From an uncultured Rhodospirillales bacterium (lineage in GTDB: Bacteria > Pseudomonadota > Alphaproteobacteria > RF32 > CAG-239): a DNA stretch of 64,000 nucleotides. The notes beneath the pieces were generated by a model, which did no database searches, was not told where the DNA came from, and saw nothing but the letters and a program-made list of their open reading frames with translations. The stretch is taken from the NCBI GenBank assembly GCA_902763185.1, contig CACWQT010000006.1:1-64000 (forward strand). The letters are read 5' to 3'. A program made the position numbers and the translations under genes. Shown one piece after another: positions 33,952 through 43,118 of this stretch (positions within the stretch are counted from its first letter, which is position 1; each line of letters opens with the position of its first letter).

Positions 33952-34288
33952 AATACAGACTCCCTACCATAGGTAATACTTGGCAAAATACACCTATATA
34001 GCAAAATGATACCACATTTTAAACAAAAAATCAAGTGAAAAAAGCGCCATAAGCCTCTAACTTTAGTCATAATCACATAACACATTTAAACGATTCGATT
34101 TTTTGTTTAAGACTGTTTTTTAATATTACCATCAATTCTTTCAAAAAGCTTAAAAAAACACTTGCAAAATAAATTTTTTTGTCTTAAATTTGCCTCACTT
34201 CCGAGAAAGAAGGTTATAAGACCTCGTTTGCAATCATAAGCAAAACTATCGGGACAATAATGTTAAACAAACAAAAAGGATTTATTTA
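33952..34288. other. Divergent intergenic region, prepilin operon and rpsD
   Basis: About 340 AT-rich bases lie between two divergent genes. A sigma70-like promoter for rpsD is seen at 34162-34190. For the minus-strand operon, TATATA near 34000 is a possible -10 but the spacing to an upstream TTGTTT is too long. No gene or structured RNA is seen. Confidence 0.5.
34162..34190 (+). promoter_or_regulatory. rpsD promoter
   Basis: TTGCAA (34162-34167), 17 bases and TAAATT (34185-34190), about 100 bases before the start codon. Confidence 0.55.
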
Positions 34289-34903
34289 ATGAAAAGTATT
34301 GTAAGTGCAAAAAAGAAAAACAGTCGTCGTTATGGTCAAAACCTTTGGGGTGACCAAAACAGCCCGATTTTAAAGAGAAATTATGCCCCTGGTCAACATG
34401 GTCAAAGACGTAAAAAGGCCACTGACTACGGCACCCAATTATATGCCAAGCAAAGCTTAAAGGTATATTACGGTAACATCAGCGAAAAGCAATTCAGCAA
34501 ATATTATGAAGAAGCCATTCGTCGTCGCGGTGACGCCGCTGAAAACCTTATCGGTTTGTTAGAATCTCGCTTGGATAACTTGGTTTACAAAGCAAAGTTT
34601 GTTCCGACCGTATTTGCGGCTCGTCAATTTGTTAACCACGGTCATGTAACCGTTAACGGCAAAAAGGTAAACATTCCTTCTTATGCAGTTAAAGCCGGTG
34701 ATGTAATTGAAGTTCGCGAGAAATCAAAGAACTTGGCTGTTGTTTTATCAGCTGTTCAATCTTCTGCCCGCGATGTTCCGGCCTATTTGGAAGTTGATAC
34801 TTCTAAATTAACCGCAAAATACACCTTTATTCCGAAATTTGAGGACGTTCCTTACGCCGCTCAAATGGAACCGAACCTCGTTATCGAGTTCTACTCCAGA
34901 TAA
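34289..34903 (+). CDS. rpsD: 30S ribosomal protein S4
   Basis: This 204-residue protein is S4, a primary 16S rRNA binder that nucleates 30S assembly. The family hallmarks are intact: [44 protein letters not shown], and the S4 domain [21 protein letters not shown]. It is the Cys-free form without an N-terminal zinc site. AAGGA precedes the ATG. It stands alone rather than in the rpsK-rpsM-rpoA operon, as in many Alphaproteobacteria, with its own promoter and terminator. Confidence 0.98.
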   Translation: MKSIVSAKKKNSRRYGQNLWGDQNSPILKRNYAPGQHGQRRKKATDYGTQLYAKQSLKVYYGNISEKQFSKYYEEAIRRRGDAAENLIGLLESRLDNLVYKAKFVPTVFAARQFVNHGHVTVNGKKVNIPSYAVKAGDVIEVREKSKNLAVVLSAVQSSARDVPAYLEVDTSKLTAKYTFIPKFEDVPYAAQMEPNLVIEFYSR

Positions 34904-34921
34904 TCGGTTCAAAAACCTTTT

Positions 34922-34952
34922 GGAACGAGGTGCTCAAGCACCTCGTTTTTTT
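34922..34952 (+). terminator. rpsD terminator
   Basis: AACGAGGTGCTC and GCACCTCGTT pair around two bases; seven T follow. Confidence 0.95.
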
Positions 34953-35021
34953 ATGCTCAAATTAAAACTATCTTAAACTTTTCCCTCTACAATTATCTCA
35001 TTACATTTAGGGGAACTTTAG

Positions 35022-35543
35022 ATGCTAAAAAGATTATGCCAAATTTCTGCAGTTTTTTGTTTATTTGCCGGCACCGCTTTGGCTGACCTTAGTCCTAATC
35101 CGTGGCTTGAAGCTAATGATGAAGAAGATTTAAAAGAAGTTTATGCCAAAAACAGAAAGCACAACAACAATAATATGGCAGGCTATACCTCCGAAGGTGA
35201 AACACTCATCGACCGTAGCCATGCTTATGTGGAACTTCCCCAAGATGATGAAAAAGAAGATACCGGTTTTTTAGGCAAATTTTCTGACTCTTTTAAGAAA
35301 AAAGAAGAAGCCCCGCTCATAACCCGAACCACAGCCAAACGCCGCGCCACCAAAGCAAAAGCGATTGAAGCTCAATCGGCTGGTAATGGGTCTGACAGTA
35401 GCGATATGATGTCCGGCTTCGGCTTAGATAAATTGAAAAAAGGCGTAAAACTCCCCAGCCTCAATGCTAATGGTTTAATCCAAAAGTTTGAACGCGCTTC
35501 GGGCATAGACCTCAAATCTATGGGTAAAAGCCTGAAATTTTAG
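35022..35543 (+). CDS. Exported hypothetical protein
   Basis: This 173-residue protein has a clean signal peptide (MLKRLCQISAVFCLFAGTALA) and a mature chain rich in Lys, Asp, Glu and Ser, mostly disordered, with a helical C terminus (LNANGLIQKFERASGIDLKS). It is periplasmic or surface-exposed. AGGGGAA precedes the ATG. It is convergent with lolD and ends five bases from that gene's stop. No family was recognised. Confidence 0.7.
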   Translation: MLKRLCQISAVFCLFAGTALADLSPNPWLEANDEEDLKEVYAKNRKHNNNNMAGYTSEGETLIDRSHAYVELPQDDEKEDTGFLGKFSDSFKKKEEAPLITRTTAKRRATKAKAIEAQSAGNGSDSSDMMSGFGLDKLKKGVKLPSLNANGLIQKFERASGIDLKSMGKSLKF

Positions 35544-35547
35544 CTTT

Positions 35548-36300
35548 TTAATAAAAATTCTTGGTGACCCGACTGATAATTGAGGATGAAACCCCGCCGA
35601 TTTCATCAAGCACCCCGTTTACCAAACGATATTGCTTATCCATGCGTGCGGCTAAATCTAAGTTATGAGTGGCAACAAGTGCCGCCAAACCTGTTTCTTT
35701 AATAATCGCCAACAAAGCCGAAAAGACTTCTTCTGCGGTATCCGGATCAAGATTTCCGGTCGGCTCGTCGGCAAGCAATAACTTTGGTTGATTAGCAAGC
35801 GCCCGCGCAATGGCCACGCGTTGCTGTTCGCCACCCGAAAGCTCCGCCGGACGGTGCTTTAAGCGATATGAGAGCTTAAGCTTTTCCAACAAAAAAGCCG
35901 CATGCTCCTCTGCCTCACTCTTTTTCACCCCTCTGATCAACATGGGCAACATCACATTTTCCAAAGCCGAAAAATCGCTTAAAAGATTGTGATATTGATA
36001 GACAAATCCGATATAATCGCGTCTTAATCCGGTTCGGACATCATCGCTGATACGCGCAATATTTTCGCCGTTTACAAAAACCACACCTTTGCTCGGTCGG
36101 TCAAGGAGCCCTGCAATCTGTAACAACGTGGATTTACCGGCACCGGATTGGCCCACAAGCGCACTCATTTCACCGGTTTTAATCGTAAGATTAACGCCCT
36201 TCAAGACCTCCAAAACATGCTTTCCCTGCTGATAGTTTTTGACCACATCACGAAGATCCAAAACTGCCGGTATTACCTGATTTTTCTCTACATTACTCAT
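35548..36300 (-). CDS. lolD: Lipoprotein-releasing ABC transporter ATP-binding protein LolD
   Basis: This 250-residue ATPase powers release of lipoproteins from the inner membrane to LolA. Walker A is LVGQSGAGKSTLLQIAG, the signature LSGGEQQRVAIARAL, and Walker B LLLADEPTGNLD. I use the ATG at 36300 (MSNVEKNQ); it overlaps the end of the lolC/E gene by eight bases, so translation is coupled, and a longer frame start lies inside that gene. LolD length and the downstream MDKQYRLVNG fit the family. Confidence 0.95.
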   Translation of the reverse strand: MSNVEKNQVIPAVLDLRDVVKNYQQGKHVLEVLKGVNLTIKTGEMSALVGQSGAGKSTLLQIAGLLDRPSKGVVFVNGENIARISDDVRTGLRRDYIGFVYQYHNLLSDFSALENVMLPMLIRGVKKSEAEEHAAFLLEKLKLSYRLKHRPAELSGGEQQRVAIARALANQPKLLLADEPTGNLDPDTAEEVFSALLAIIKETGLAALVATHNLDLAARMDKQYRLVNGVLDEIGGVSSSIISRVTKNFY

Positions 36301-37549
36301 AACGAAGTGCCTCCACAGGATCCATTTTTGCCGCCCGATAAGCAGGATACAGCGTTGCCAAGAACGAAAGTAAAAGCGAAATTCCGGCAACCGCCATTAC
36401 CACTTCGCCATCAACCTTGGCCGGCAATTTGGATAAAAAGTAAATTTCTGCCGCAAACAAATCACGCCCTGCCAAAGATTGCAAAAACTGACGAATATTC
36501 TCAATATTATCACAAAAGAGCAACCCTAACACCACACCTAAGAATGTGCCGACAAAGCCGATAAAAGCTCCGTCAAGAAAGAACACTTTCATCACCATGC
36601 CTTTGGTTGCCCCCATCGTGCGCAATACTGCAATATCACGCCCTTTATCTTTCACAAGCATAATCAAACCGGTGATAATGTTAAACGCCGCCACTAAAAT
36701 AATAAGCGTTAAAACGATAAACATGACATTGCGTTCCACATCAACCGCATTAAAAAAGGCGGAATTGCTCTGCCGATAGTCATAAACATAAGCTTTATTA
36801 CCCGAGCTTTCTATCGCCGCCCCGATAATCTGTCTGGCATAATCCACATCAACATCCTCTAAAAGTGTGACATCAATGTGTGTAACACCGTTACCCAAAG
36901 AAAAGAACTTTTGTGCGGCCTCTAAAGGCATAAACGCAAAGTTTGCATCATATTCATACATACCGAAATTAAACGTGCCGATAACCTGATAGCTTTTCAT
37001 CCTCGGCACCGTGCCAAACATGGTGATTTTGCCGTTAGGCGAAAGAAGTGTGATTTCATCGCCGATATCAACGCCGAGCTTATTAGCCAAGCGCTCGCCC
37101 AAAACCACCACATCATCCTTAAACTCTGTTAAGTCAACACTTTTAAAGCCGTCACGAAGCACTTGTTTTTTAACAATATCTGTGGCATTTACCCCTCTGA
37201 CCATCACACCTTCGGCAGTATTACCGGCGGTGGCCAAGAGCTGCTTTTCAACCATCGGTAACGCAACTTTGACACCTTTAACATTATTTTCCAAAATCTT
37301 AACCGCCTCGGCATAGTTATCAAACGGCGTATTACGAATAGCCACAATGCTGACGTGTCCGTTAATCCCCAAAATCCGGTTTAAGAGTTCTGCCTTAAAC
37401 CCGTTCATCACCGAGGTAACGATAATAAGCGTTGCCACCCCTAAAGCAATACCGATAAACGCAAACGAGGTAATAACCGAAATAAACCCCTCTTTACGCT
37501 TAGCGCGCAAATAGCGTGCCGCAACCATTGTTTCAAATTTGGAAAACAT
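36293..37549 (-). CDS. lolC: Lipoprotein-releasing system permease LolC/LolE
   Basis: This 418-residue inner-membrane protein has the LolC/LolE layout: an N-terminal helix (EGFISVITSFAFIGIALGVATLIIVTSVMNGF), a large periplasmic domain, and three C-terminal helices (FIVLTLIILVAAFNIITGLIM, FFLDGAFIGFVGTFLGVVLGLLF and VMAVAGISLLLSFLATLYPAYRAA) ending PVEALRYE. Only one permease gene is present, as in Alphaproteobacteria where one protein (LolF type) may serve both roles, so LolC versus LolE cannot be decided. I start it at the ATG with AAGGAG upstream; an in-frame TTG at 37555 is close. Confidence 0.9.
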   Translation of the reverse strand: MFSKFETMVAARYLRAKRKEGFISVITSFAFIGIALGVATLIIVTSVMNGFKAELLNRILGINGHVSIVAIRNTPFDNYAEAVKILENNVKGVKVALPMVEKQLLATAGNTAEGVMVRGVNATDIVKKQVLRDGFKSVDLTEFKDDVVVLGERLANKLGVDIGDEITLLSPNGKITMFGTVPRMKSYQVIGTFNFGMYEYDANFAFMPLEAAQKFFSLGNGVTHIDVTLLEDVDVDYARQIIGAAIESSGNKAYVYDYRQSNSAFFNAVDVERNVMFIVLTLIILVAAFNIITGLIMLVKDKGRDIAVLRTMGATKGMVMKVFFLDGAFIGFVGTFLGVVLGLLFCDNIENIRQFLQSLAGRDLFAAEIYFLSKLPAKVDGEVVMAVAGISLLLSFLATLYPAYRAAKMDPVEALRYE

Positions 37550-37555
37550 TATCAA

Positions 37556-37857
37556 AAACTCCTTATCAAGCTGATAAAGAATGTAGCCTTTGTTAAAAAA
37601 TCATACAACCGAATTTATAAACAATCCACACCCCCTATCAATTAATCTAGCAATGGGTGGGATAAAGTGCGGTGCTATCGCCGTGAGCCCACCGAGGCGC
37701 ACGAGCGTAGTTAGACCTACGTGACGCGCCGATGAGTGGCTTCCTCACAGCGATTTGACCGTGCTTTAGCACGCCCCTGTGAGTAAAATATATTTTTATT
37801 GATTTTACCCCCAACGCATACTAAATTACTCCAAAGATACTATTGAGGAGCAATAAA
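37556..37857. repeat. Intergenic palindrome between lolC/E and the HxlR-type gene
   Basis: No gene is seen. Positions 37643-37690 hold a member of the 'AGTGC(G)GTGCTAT' family found at 10857 and 44131-44628, with outer arms GGTGGG and CCCACC. Positions 37686-37760 hold a palindrome with GCGTAGTTAGACCTACG at its centre, the same apical loop as at 56875-56895 with different flanking arms, and end in GAGTGGCTTCCT. Confidence 0.65.
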
Positions 37858-38307
37858 ATGGAAGCAAGCGCGAAATCATTAGCGGAAACGACCATCAAAA
37901 TGCTGGGAGACCGCTGGAAAGTTCAGATTATTGAGTGCTTAATGGACGGCACCAAACGTTTTGGCGAATTAAAAAGAGAATTGGGCGACATTACCCAAAA
38001 AGTTCTCACGTCAAATTTGCGAATGCTTGAAGAAAACGGGATATTGATCAGACACGTTTATGCTGAAATTCCGCCGAGAGTTGATTATACGTTAACCAAC
38101 TTGGGGTATGATTTGCGTCCGGTTATTGATTCGATGGTAGCATGGGCAGAAATGTATCGCGAAACGATTATCAATGAATTTAATCAAAAAGTTGAACAGG
38201 GCAAAGCCAAAATTGAACAGCATCGCGCCAATTTGGAAACGGCGATGGAACTTGGTAAAGCCAAACTGGATTCAACAATCAATCAGATAAAAAATACCTT
38301 CCAATAA
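37858..38307 (+). CDS. HxlR-family winged-helix regulator
   Basis: This 149-residue protein has the HxlR/MarR-like winged helix: MLGDRWKVQIIECLMDGTKRF, then GELKRELGDITQKVLTSNLRML, and the wing EIPPRVDYTLTNLGYDLRPVI. Members usually bind as dimers and respond to electrophiles or cofactors. The usual N-terminal Cys sensor is absent here, and a long Lys/Glu/Ala-rich helical tail (about 105-149) has been added. GAGGAG precedes the ATG. It is a single gene with a strong terminator. Confidence 0.88.
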   Translation: MEASAKSLAETTIKMLGDRWKVQIIECLMDGTKRFGELKRELGDITQKVLTSNLRMLEENGILIRHVYAEIPPRVDYTLTNLGYDLRPVIDSMVAWAEMYRETIINEFNQKVEQGKAKIEQHRANLETAMELGKAKLDSTINQIKNTFQ

Positions 38308-38312
38308 TAATG

Positions 38313-38339
38313 AAGCCTCCTTTCGGAGGCTTTTTTTTA
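38313..38339 (+). terminator. Terminator after the HxlR-type gene
   Basis: AAGCCTCC and GGAGGCTT pair around TTTC; eight T follow. It also covers the end of the convergent pepA. Confidence 0.93.
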
Positions 38340-39818
38340 TTTCGTTTCTAAATTCCTTAAAAACTTATTGAGGAGCAACACGCCAAATCCGCTGGCCCCT
38401 TTGCCGTATAAGGATTTCGGCTTGGAAAACATATCCATGCCGGCAATATCCAAATGCGCCCATGGTGTTTTATTCTTTAAGAAAGCCTCCAAGAAGCACG
38501 CCGCAGTAATTGAACCGGCGGACCGTCCTTCTGAAATATTCTTTACATCGGCAATATCCGACTTGATTTTTTTGCGATATCCGTCTGTTAGCGGAAAACG
38601 CCACAATTCTTCACCCGATTGCTCACCGGCAATAGAAAGCAACTCTGAGAGCACATCATCATTAGAGAAGAGACCTGCCATTTCATCACCCAGCGCCACC
38701 ACAATTGCACCGGTTAAAGTGGCGATATCAATAATGCGCTCCGGCTTATATTCACGCTCAACATAGGTAATACAATCGCCCAAAACCAAGCGTCCTTCCG
38801 CATCGGTGTTTAGGATTTCAACCGTTTTACCCGAAAGCGAGGTCACAATATCACCAGGTCTCGTTGCCGTGCCGGATGGCATATTTTCCACAAGCCCGAC
38901 AATACCGACGATATTAAGGCTAAGCTTTTGCTGAGCCGCCGCCTTAAGGCTTGAAACAACCACCGCAGAGCCTGCCATATCCTGTTTCATATCCCACATA
39001 CCGTTTGAGGGTTTAATGGAGATACCGCCTGAGTCAAAGGTAACCCCTTTACCGACCAAGGCTACATCAACCGATTTTTTCTTCTTATTGCCGTTATATT
39101 CCAAAATCGCCACATACGGGTCATTAACCGAGCCTTGAGAAACCGAAAGGAGCATATTAAAGCCCTTTTTCTTTAATTCGGTTTTATTGATAAGTGTAAC
39201 TTTTAAGCCGAGATTCTCTAAACGCTTAATATCCGCAGCGTAAATTGCCGGCGTTAATTCATTAGACGGTTCATTGGTCAAATCTCTGGCATAACGCACA
39301 GCATTGGCAAGTGCCGCCGTTTTTTCATAATCTTTTTTAGCAATCTGTTCTTTTGCAACAAAATTGACGGTTTCAAGTTTGGGCATATCCTCTTTTTTAA
39401 TATCGGTATGATACTTATCAAAGCTATATGAAGAAAGTTCAAAGCCTAAACCCATATTATTAGCAATATCTAAAGCGCTGAAAGTTGTTTTCGGTAAATG
39501 CCGTGCAAAAACGCTTGCCGAAGTATATTTTTTGATTTTAGGATAAATTTTACCTGCCAAAACTTGCAAATCAACCGCACTGACATCTAACCCCACACGA
39601 CAGAGAATAATCAACTCTTTTAAGTTATCAAAAGCTAAAAGCTCTTGCGCTTTGCCGGCTATTTCATCTTCACGCGCCACATAAGATTTAAGCTTATTAA
39701 AAGCACTCCGGTCGATAATCCCGCCGGTTATACCATAGTTTAGCGCTTCGTCTTTGGTAGCCACCAAGATTTTTACAAAACTATCACGTGCGTTTTTACC
39801 AAAAGAAATTTCCACCAT
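38337..39818 (-). CDS. pepA: Leucyl aminopeptidase (M17 family)
   Basis: This 493-residue cytoplasmic aminopeptidase removes N-terminal residues from peptides; it is a hexameric two-metal enzyme. The M17 signature NTDAEGRLVLGD is intact, as are the metal site region (VALVGKGVTFDSGGISIKP) and MKQDMAGSAVV. The N-terminal domain is as in PepA. I start it at the ATG after TTAGGAGAG; a longer frame runs into the promoter. In E. coli PepA also acts as a DNA-binding protein; that is not readable here. Confidence 0.95.
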   Translation of the reverse strand: MVEISFGKNARDSFVKILVATKDEALNYGITGGIIDRSAFNKLKSYVAREDEIAGKAQELLAFDNLKELIILCRVGLDVSAVDLQVLAGKIYPKIKKYTSASVFARHLPKTTFSALDIANNMGLGFELSSYSFDKYHTDIKKEDMPKLETVNFVAKEQIAKKDYEKTAALANAVRYARDLTNEPSNELTPAIYAADIKRLENLGLKVTLINKTELKKKGFNMLLSVSQGSVNDPYVAILEYNGNKKKKSVDVALVGKGVTFDSGGISIKPSNGMWDMKQDMAGSAVVVSSLKAAAQQKLSLNIVGIVGLVENMPSGTATRPGDIVTSLSGKTVEILNTDAEGRLVLGDCITYVEREYKPERIIDIATLTGAIVVALGDEMAGLFSNDDVLSELLSIAGEQSGEELWRFPLTDGYRKKIKSDIADVKNISEGRSAGSITAACFLEAFLKNKTPWAHLDIAGMDMFSKPKSLYGKGASGFGVLLLNKFLRNLETK

Positions 39819-39838
39819 CAGATTCTCTCCTAAAAATA

Positions 39839-39867
39839 ATTTAACATTGGCTATATAATGCCTGCAA
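39839..39867 (-). promoter_or_regulatory. pepA promoter
   Basis: On the minus strand TTGCAG (39862-39867), 17 bases and TTAAAT (39839-39844), about 20 bases before the pepA ATG, so the leader is very short. Confidence 0.55.
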
Positions 39868-39896
39868 CATTTAAAAAAAAGGTTAAAATAAGCATC

Positions 39897-39924
39897 TTGA
39901 CTTTGCACTTTATCGTGCTAATGT
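39897..39924 (+). promoter_or_regulatory. tsaC-type gene promoter
   Basis: TTGACT (39897-39902), 16 bases and TAATGT (39919-39924), about 30 bases before the start codon. Confidence 0.5.
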
Positions 39925-39955
39925 CTGAAAAATAAAATAATAAAGAGGCATAACA

Positions 39956-40900
39956 ATGGGCAGAATATTTGTTGCAGATGACATCAATATCGGACGCGCC
40001 GCGGTTGCCATCCGCGCCGGCGGACTAGTCGCTTTTCCAACCGAAACGGTTTATGGTCTTGGGGCTGATGTCTATAATCCGCATGCCGTTGCCGCCATCT
40101 TTGCCGCTAAAGGAAGACCTACTTTTAATCCGCTGATTTCGCATATCGCCGAGCCTGATTTCTTAAAAGAATATGCCGTAGCCGATAGCCGCGCCCTCTT
40201 TTTAGCCAAAAAGTTTTGGCCGGCACCGCTGACTTTTGTATTACCGAGAAAAGATGATAATCCGGCTCTTGACCTTGTTTGCGCGGGATTAAAAACCATT
40301 ACCGTGCGTTGCCCCAATCATCCGGTAGCCTTAGAGCTTATCCGCCGCTCCGGTGTGCCGATTGCCGCTCCCTCGGCTAATCGTTCGCAAAGTATTTCCC
40401 CCACCACCGCTCAAGCCGTTTTTGAGAGTTTAGGTGACAACGTTGATATGATATTAGACGGTGGGCCTTGTGCTGTCGGTGTGGAATCAACCATTATTGA
40501 TTTAACCACCCCAAAAGTCGTTATGCTCCGTGCCGGCGGCATCACCAAAGAAGAATTAGAAGAAGTTTTGGGTGAAGAAATCATAATCTCTGACGGCAAC
40601 CCTGATAAGCCAAACTCACCGGGGCAACTCCTCCGTCACTATGCCCCGTCAAAAAAGTTGCGTATCAATGCCGCCACCCCTGAACCTGATGAGTTTTTTA
40701 TCGGCTTTGGCAAAGACTATCCGAATGCCCCGCTAAACTTAAGCCCCACCGGCGATTTAAGAGAGGCAGCGGCAAACCTTTTTGCATTTATGCGTCAAGC
40801 CGACAGCCAAGATAAATATAATAAATTAGCCATGGCACCTATCCCTAATAACGGTTTAGGTCTGGCTATCAACGACCGCATCAAACGCGCCGCAAGATAA
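39956..40900 (+). CDS. tsaC: Threonylcarbamoyl-AMP synthase (Sua5-type)
   Basis: This 314-residue protein makes threonylcarbamoyl-AMP from Thr, bicarbonate and ATP, the first step of the universal t6A37 tRNA modification. The YrdC domain covers about 1-200 (GGLVAFPTETVYGLGADV, then RCPNHPVALELIRRSGVPIAAPSAN, and STIIDLT). The C-terminal 100 residues are a Sua5-type domain (SPGQLLRHYAPSKKLRINA), making it the long form. AGAGG precedes the ATG. It is a single gene followed by repeats. Confidence 0.93.
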   Translation: MGRIFVADDINIGRAAVAIRAGGLVAFPTETVYGLGADVYNPHAVAAIFAAKGRPTFNPLISHIAEPDFLKEYAVADSRALFLAKKFWPAPLTFVLPRKDDNPALDLVCAGLKTITVRCPNHPVALELIRRSGVPIAAPSANRSQSISPTTAQAVFESLGDNVDMILDGGPCAVGVESTIIDLTTPKVVMLRAGGITKEELEEVLGEEIIISDGNPDKPNSPGQLLRHYAPSKKLRINAATPEPDEFFIGFGKDYPNAPLNLSPTGDLREAAANLFAFMRQADSQDKYNKLAMAPIPNNGLGLAINDRIKRAAR

Positions 40901-41167
40901 ACTCCCCACAATCACAACGATGTCATTGCAAAGGACTATAATCATCCCCAAGGCACTCATCCCTTGAGCGAAAACATTTTTTCCGTCATCCCTCGAGCGA
41001 GGAACGAGCGAGATAAGGGATCTTCAAATTAATGATAAGGATATATTAGCCCCTCCGGCTCCCCATTTATGGGAAGTGACAATATTGAAGCCCCCTAATC
41101 ATTCGGACTTCGCCGAATAAGGGGTGACGGTTAATGAGAATTATGCCGATTGAGCGATGAGGCTAAC
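40901..41167. repeat. Composite repeat between tsaC and smpB
   Basis: No gene is seen. Positions 40983-41130 match, inverted, positions 1-64 plus 223-290: GATTAGGGGGCTTCAAT, TGTCAC, GGGGCT, then GAAGATCCCTTATC and GAGGGATGAC. At the outer end TTCGG/CCGAA replaces GGTGC/GCACC of the other copy, so the hairpin is kept with changed sequence. This copy lacks the 160-base insertion. Confidence 0.7.
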
Positions 41168-41638
41168 TTAATATTCTTTCAATTTTCTGGAAACTTCGCG
41201 CTCTTTAATGCTCTCGCGCTTGTCATAAAGCTTTTTACCTTTGCCTAAGCCCACTTCTAATTTGGCGCGCCCGCGATTATCAAAAAAGAGTCGTTTGGCA
41301 ACAAGCGAATATCCCTTTTTAGACATCAAACCAATGATTTTATCAATCTCATGGCGTGTGAGGAGTAACTTCTTTTTGCGGTTGGCATCATGATGTTCAT
41401 AACCTTTATTGGCATATTCTTCAATTTTCAAGTTCTCGATAAACAACTCACCATTATCATACGAGCCGTATGTATCGGTTAAGCTCGCTTTACCCAAACG
41501 GAGCGATTTAACCTCTGTTCCTTTAAGTTCTAAACCTGCAATAAATGTTTCTTCAATGGCATAGTCAAACGTAGCGCGGCGATTAACGGCAATCTGCCCC
41601 GTTGCAATAAAATCTGATTTTTTTTCTTTTTTTGCCAT
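41168..41638 (-). CDS. smpB: SsrA-binding protein SmpB
   Basis: This 156-residue protein binds tmRNA and brings it to stalled ribosomes for trans-translation. The OB-fold core is typical: ATFDYAIEETFIAGLELKGTEVKSLRLGKASL, then DSYGSYDNGE-like and GYEHHDANRKKKLLLTRHEID, and LEVGLGKGKKLYDKR. The basic C-terminal tail (ESIKEREVSRKLKEY) is the part that enters the mRNA channel. GAGG precedes the ATG at 41638. No tmRNA gene is in the window. Confidence 0.96.
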   Translation of the reverse strand: MAKKEKKSDFIATGQIAVNRRATFDYAIEETFIAGLELKGTEVKSLRLGKASLTDTYGSYDNGELFIENLKIEEYANKGYEHHDANRKKKLLLTRHEIDKIIGLMSKKGYSLVAKRLFFDNRGRAKLEVGLGKGKKLYDKRESIKEREVSRKLKEY

Positions 41639-41996
41639 TTTATTCCTCGTTATGACATCGGTAAAATATAACGAATTAACACCGCTTGTCAAGGGATAAC
41701 TTTGATAATCGGTACACTTCAAAGATGATATATTAAATAATTTTATGGAGAAAATTTTATTGACAGGTATCGCAAAAAATGATATCCTAACCCTGCATTT
41801 TGCATTATGATATTCTATAAGTCTGATTGTATTATTATTGGTAGCAACTGATAAGGTGATTTACTTTCGGGACTTGGATTTCTGTGTGCATGGCAGGTTA
41901 TTTGTCTTAGCGTCTTTATGATGTTAAAGTTCCTTCAAATAACTTTCACAAGATTAGCCACGAGGAACTGGCAAGGCTCATAAAATTTTTAGAGCT
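41639..41996. other. Upstream region of the 41997 gene
   Basis: A sigma70-like promoter lies at 41760-41788 and leaves a 200-base leader. The leader has a possible 20-codon open frame (from about 41920, with weak start signals) that ends just before the main gene. I see no clear hairpin or other gene. Confidence 0.45.
41760..41788 (+). promoter_or_regulatory. Promoter of the 41997 gene
   Basis: TTGACA (41760-41765), 17 bases and TATCCT (41783-41788); the predicted leader is about 200 bases. Confidence 0.5.
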
Positions 41997-43067
41997 ATGA
42001 ACAAATCAAATTCAACCCCCGAACAGGTGGTCGCAATGTCCACCAAAGTTTTCAACTTTATCATTGACGCCTACGTATTCATTTGGTGGGCGCTGTTGTG
42101 TAACCCGTTCTCTATGGCACTTATCCACTGGATTAAGCCGAAACTGGCTTCTGCCTTGGCTCACGACAAGATCTTCTGCGGTAATGATATGCTGGCCTTC
42201 TACACCAAGCTCGCCATAAAGTGGCCATTTAGATGGTCCAAGTGGTGGCTTACTCTCGATGATGTAAAGGCTCTCGACGCACCACAGCAGGTGGAGTATT
42301 TTTTGAGAGTGAATCGCTCTGAGAAAGTGCTGGATATGCTTTCATCAAGGGCACACGTCATCTTGGTGGATGACCACCGCGACAAGATGAAGCAAATCAT
42401 TAAAAGCATGCGACTGCCGAACGAGCTGTTTGCTGAAGTTTTAATTTCACCCTTAGCAGAAGAACTGCCTGATTACATCAAGCGTATGGGAACTTTGCCA
42501 AAGGATCAACAGCAAATTCTGATGAAGCAGGCCGTATCCGACAGCTACCTGGCAATATCTACGCCCGCCACAGAGATGTTTTTAGCCTACATTGAGCGTT
42601 GCGGCTTAAGCAAAGACCTTGCTGAACAGTTTAATCAGGATAGTGCCGGTGCCAGCTTCAAGCATTGTGCTATGCGCGCACTCAAGTGTTATGACCAGAG
42701 GATGGTAGTCAGACAATATCATGATTTGGATACTGAAACAGCCGAACGTGATTGGATGCTCTACCTCAAGGAAGAAGGTAAGCTCTATGCCAATCCTTCT
42801 ATGGAGATGAGCTTAAGGCAATACCAGATTTTTCACAAGCTCGGTATGACCTTAAAAGAAGATGCAATCTTGCGCTTCTTCAAGAGAACCAATTCAGAGG
42901 GCATGAAGCTTGAAATCATGCGTTCGGAGCCAAAGCATGGTATTGCCAACGCCAAAATCTGGGAAATGGTGTGCAACGACCCCTACCTCAAAAAGATGTA
43001 TTACGAGGTTTTGACACCTGATGAAAAAGGGCAACTCAGAACCAAAGGCATTGAATGCGAAGGTTAA
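41997..43067 (+). CDS. Helical protein of unknown function with no ribosome site
   Basis: This 356-residue protein has one probable membrane segment near the N terminus (about 18-45, IIDAYVFIWWALLCNPFSMAL) and then a long all-helical region. Weak repeats include LPDYIKRMGTLP and LAYIERCGLSKDL, similar in pattern to the protein at 9497. Codon use differs from neighbours, with more AAG, CAG, CTC and GAC. No Shine-Dalgarno site is present; the ATG follows CATAAAATTTTTAGAGCT. A strong terminator follows. No family was recognised; a relation to the 9497 protein is possible but unproven. Confidence 0.65.
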   Translation: MNKSNSTPEQVVAMSTKVFNFIIDAYVFIWWALLCNPFSMALIHWIKPKLASALAHDKIFCGNDMLAFYTKLAIKWPFRWSKWWLTLDDVKALDAPQQVEYFLRVNRSEKVLDMLSSRAHVILVDDHRDKMKQIIKSMRLPNELFAEVLISPLAEELPDYIKRMGTLPKDQQQILMKQAVSDSYLAISTPATEMFLAYIERCGLSKDLAEQFNQDSAGASFKHCAMRALKCYDQRMVVRQYHDLDTETAERDWMLYLKEEGKLYANPSMEMSLRQYQIFHKLGMTLKEDAILRFFKRTNSEGMKLEIMRSEPKHGIANAKIWEMVCNDPYLKKMYYEVLTPDEKGQLRTKGIECEG

Positions 43068-43070
43068 AAA

Positions 43071-43104
43071 AAAGGACTGACGGTTAAACCGTCGGTCCTT
43101 TTTT
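43071..43104 (+). terminator. Terminator after the 41997 gene
   Basis: AAAGGACTGACGGTT and ACCGTCGGTCCTTT pair and are followed by T. Confidence 0.95.
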
Positions 43105-43118
43105 GTGCCCCTTTTTTG

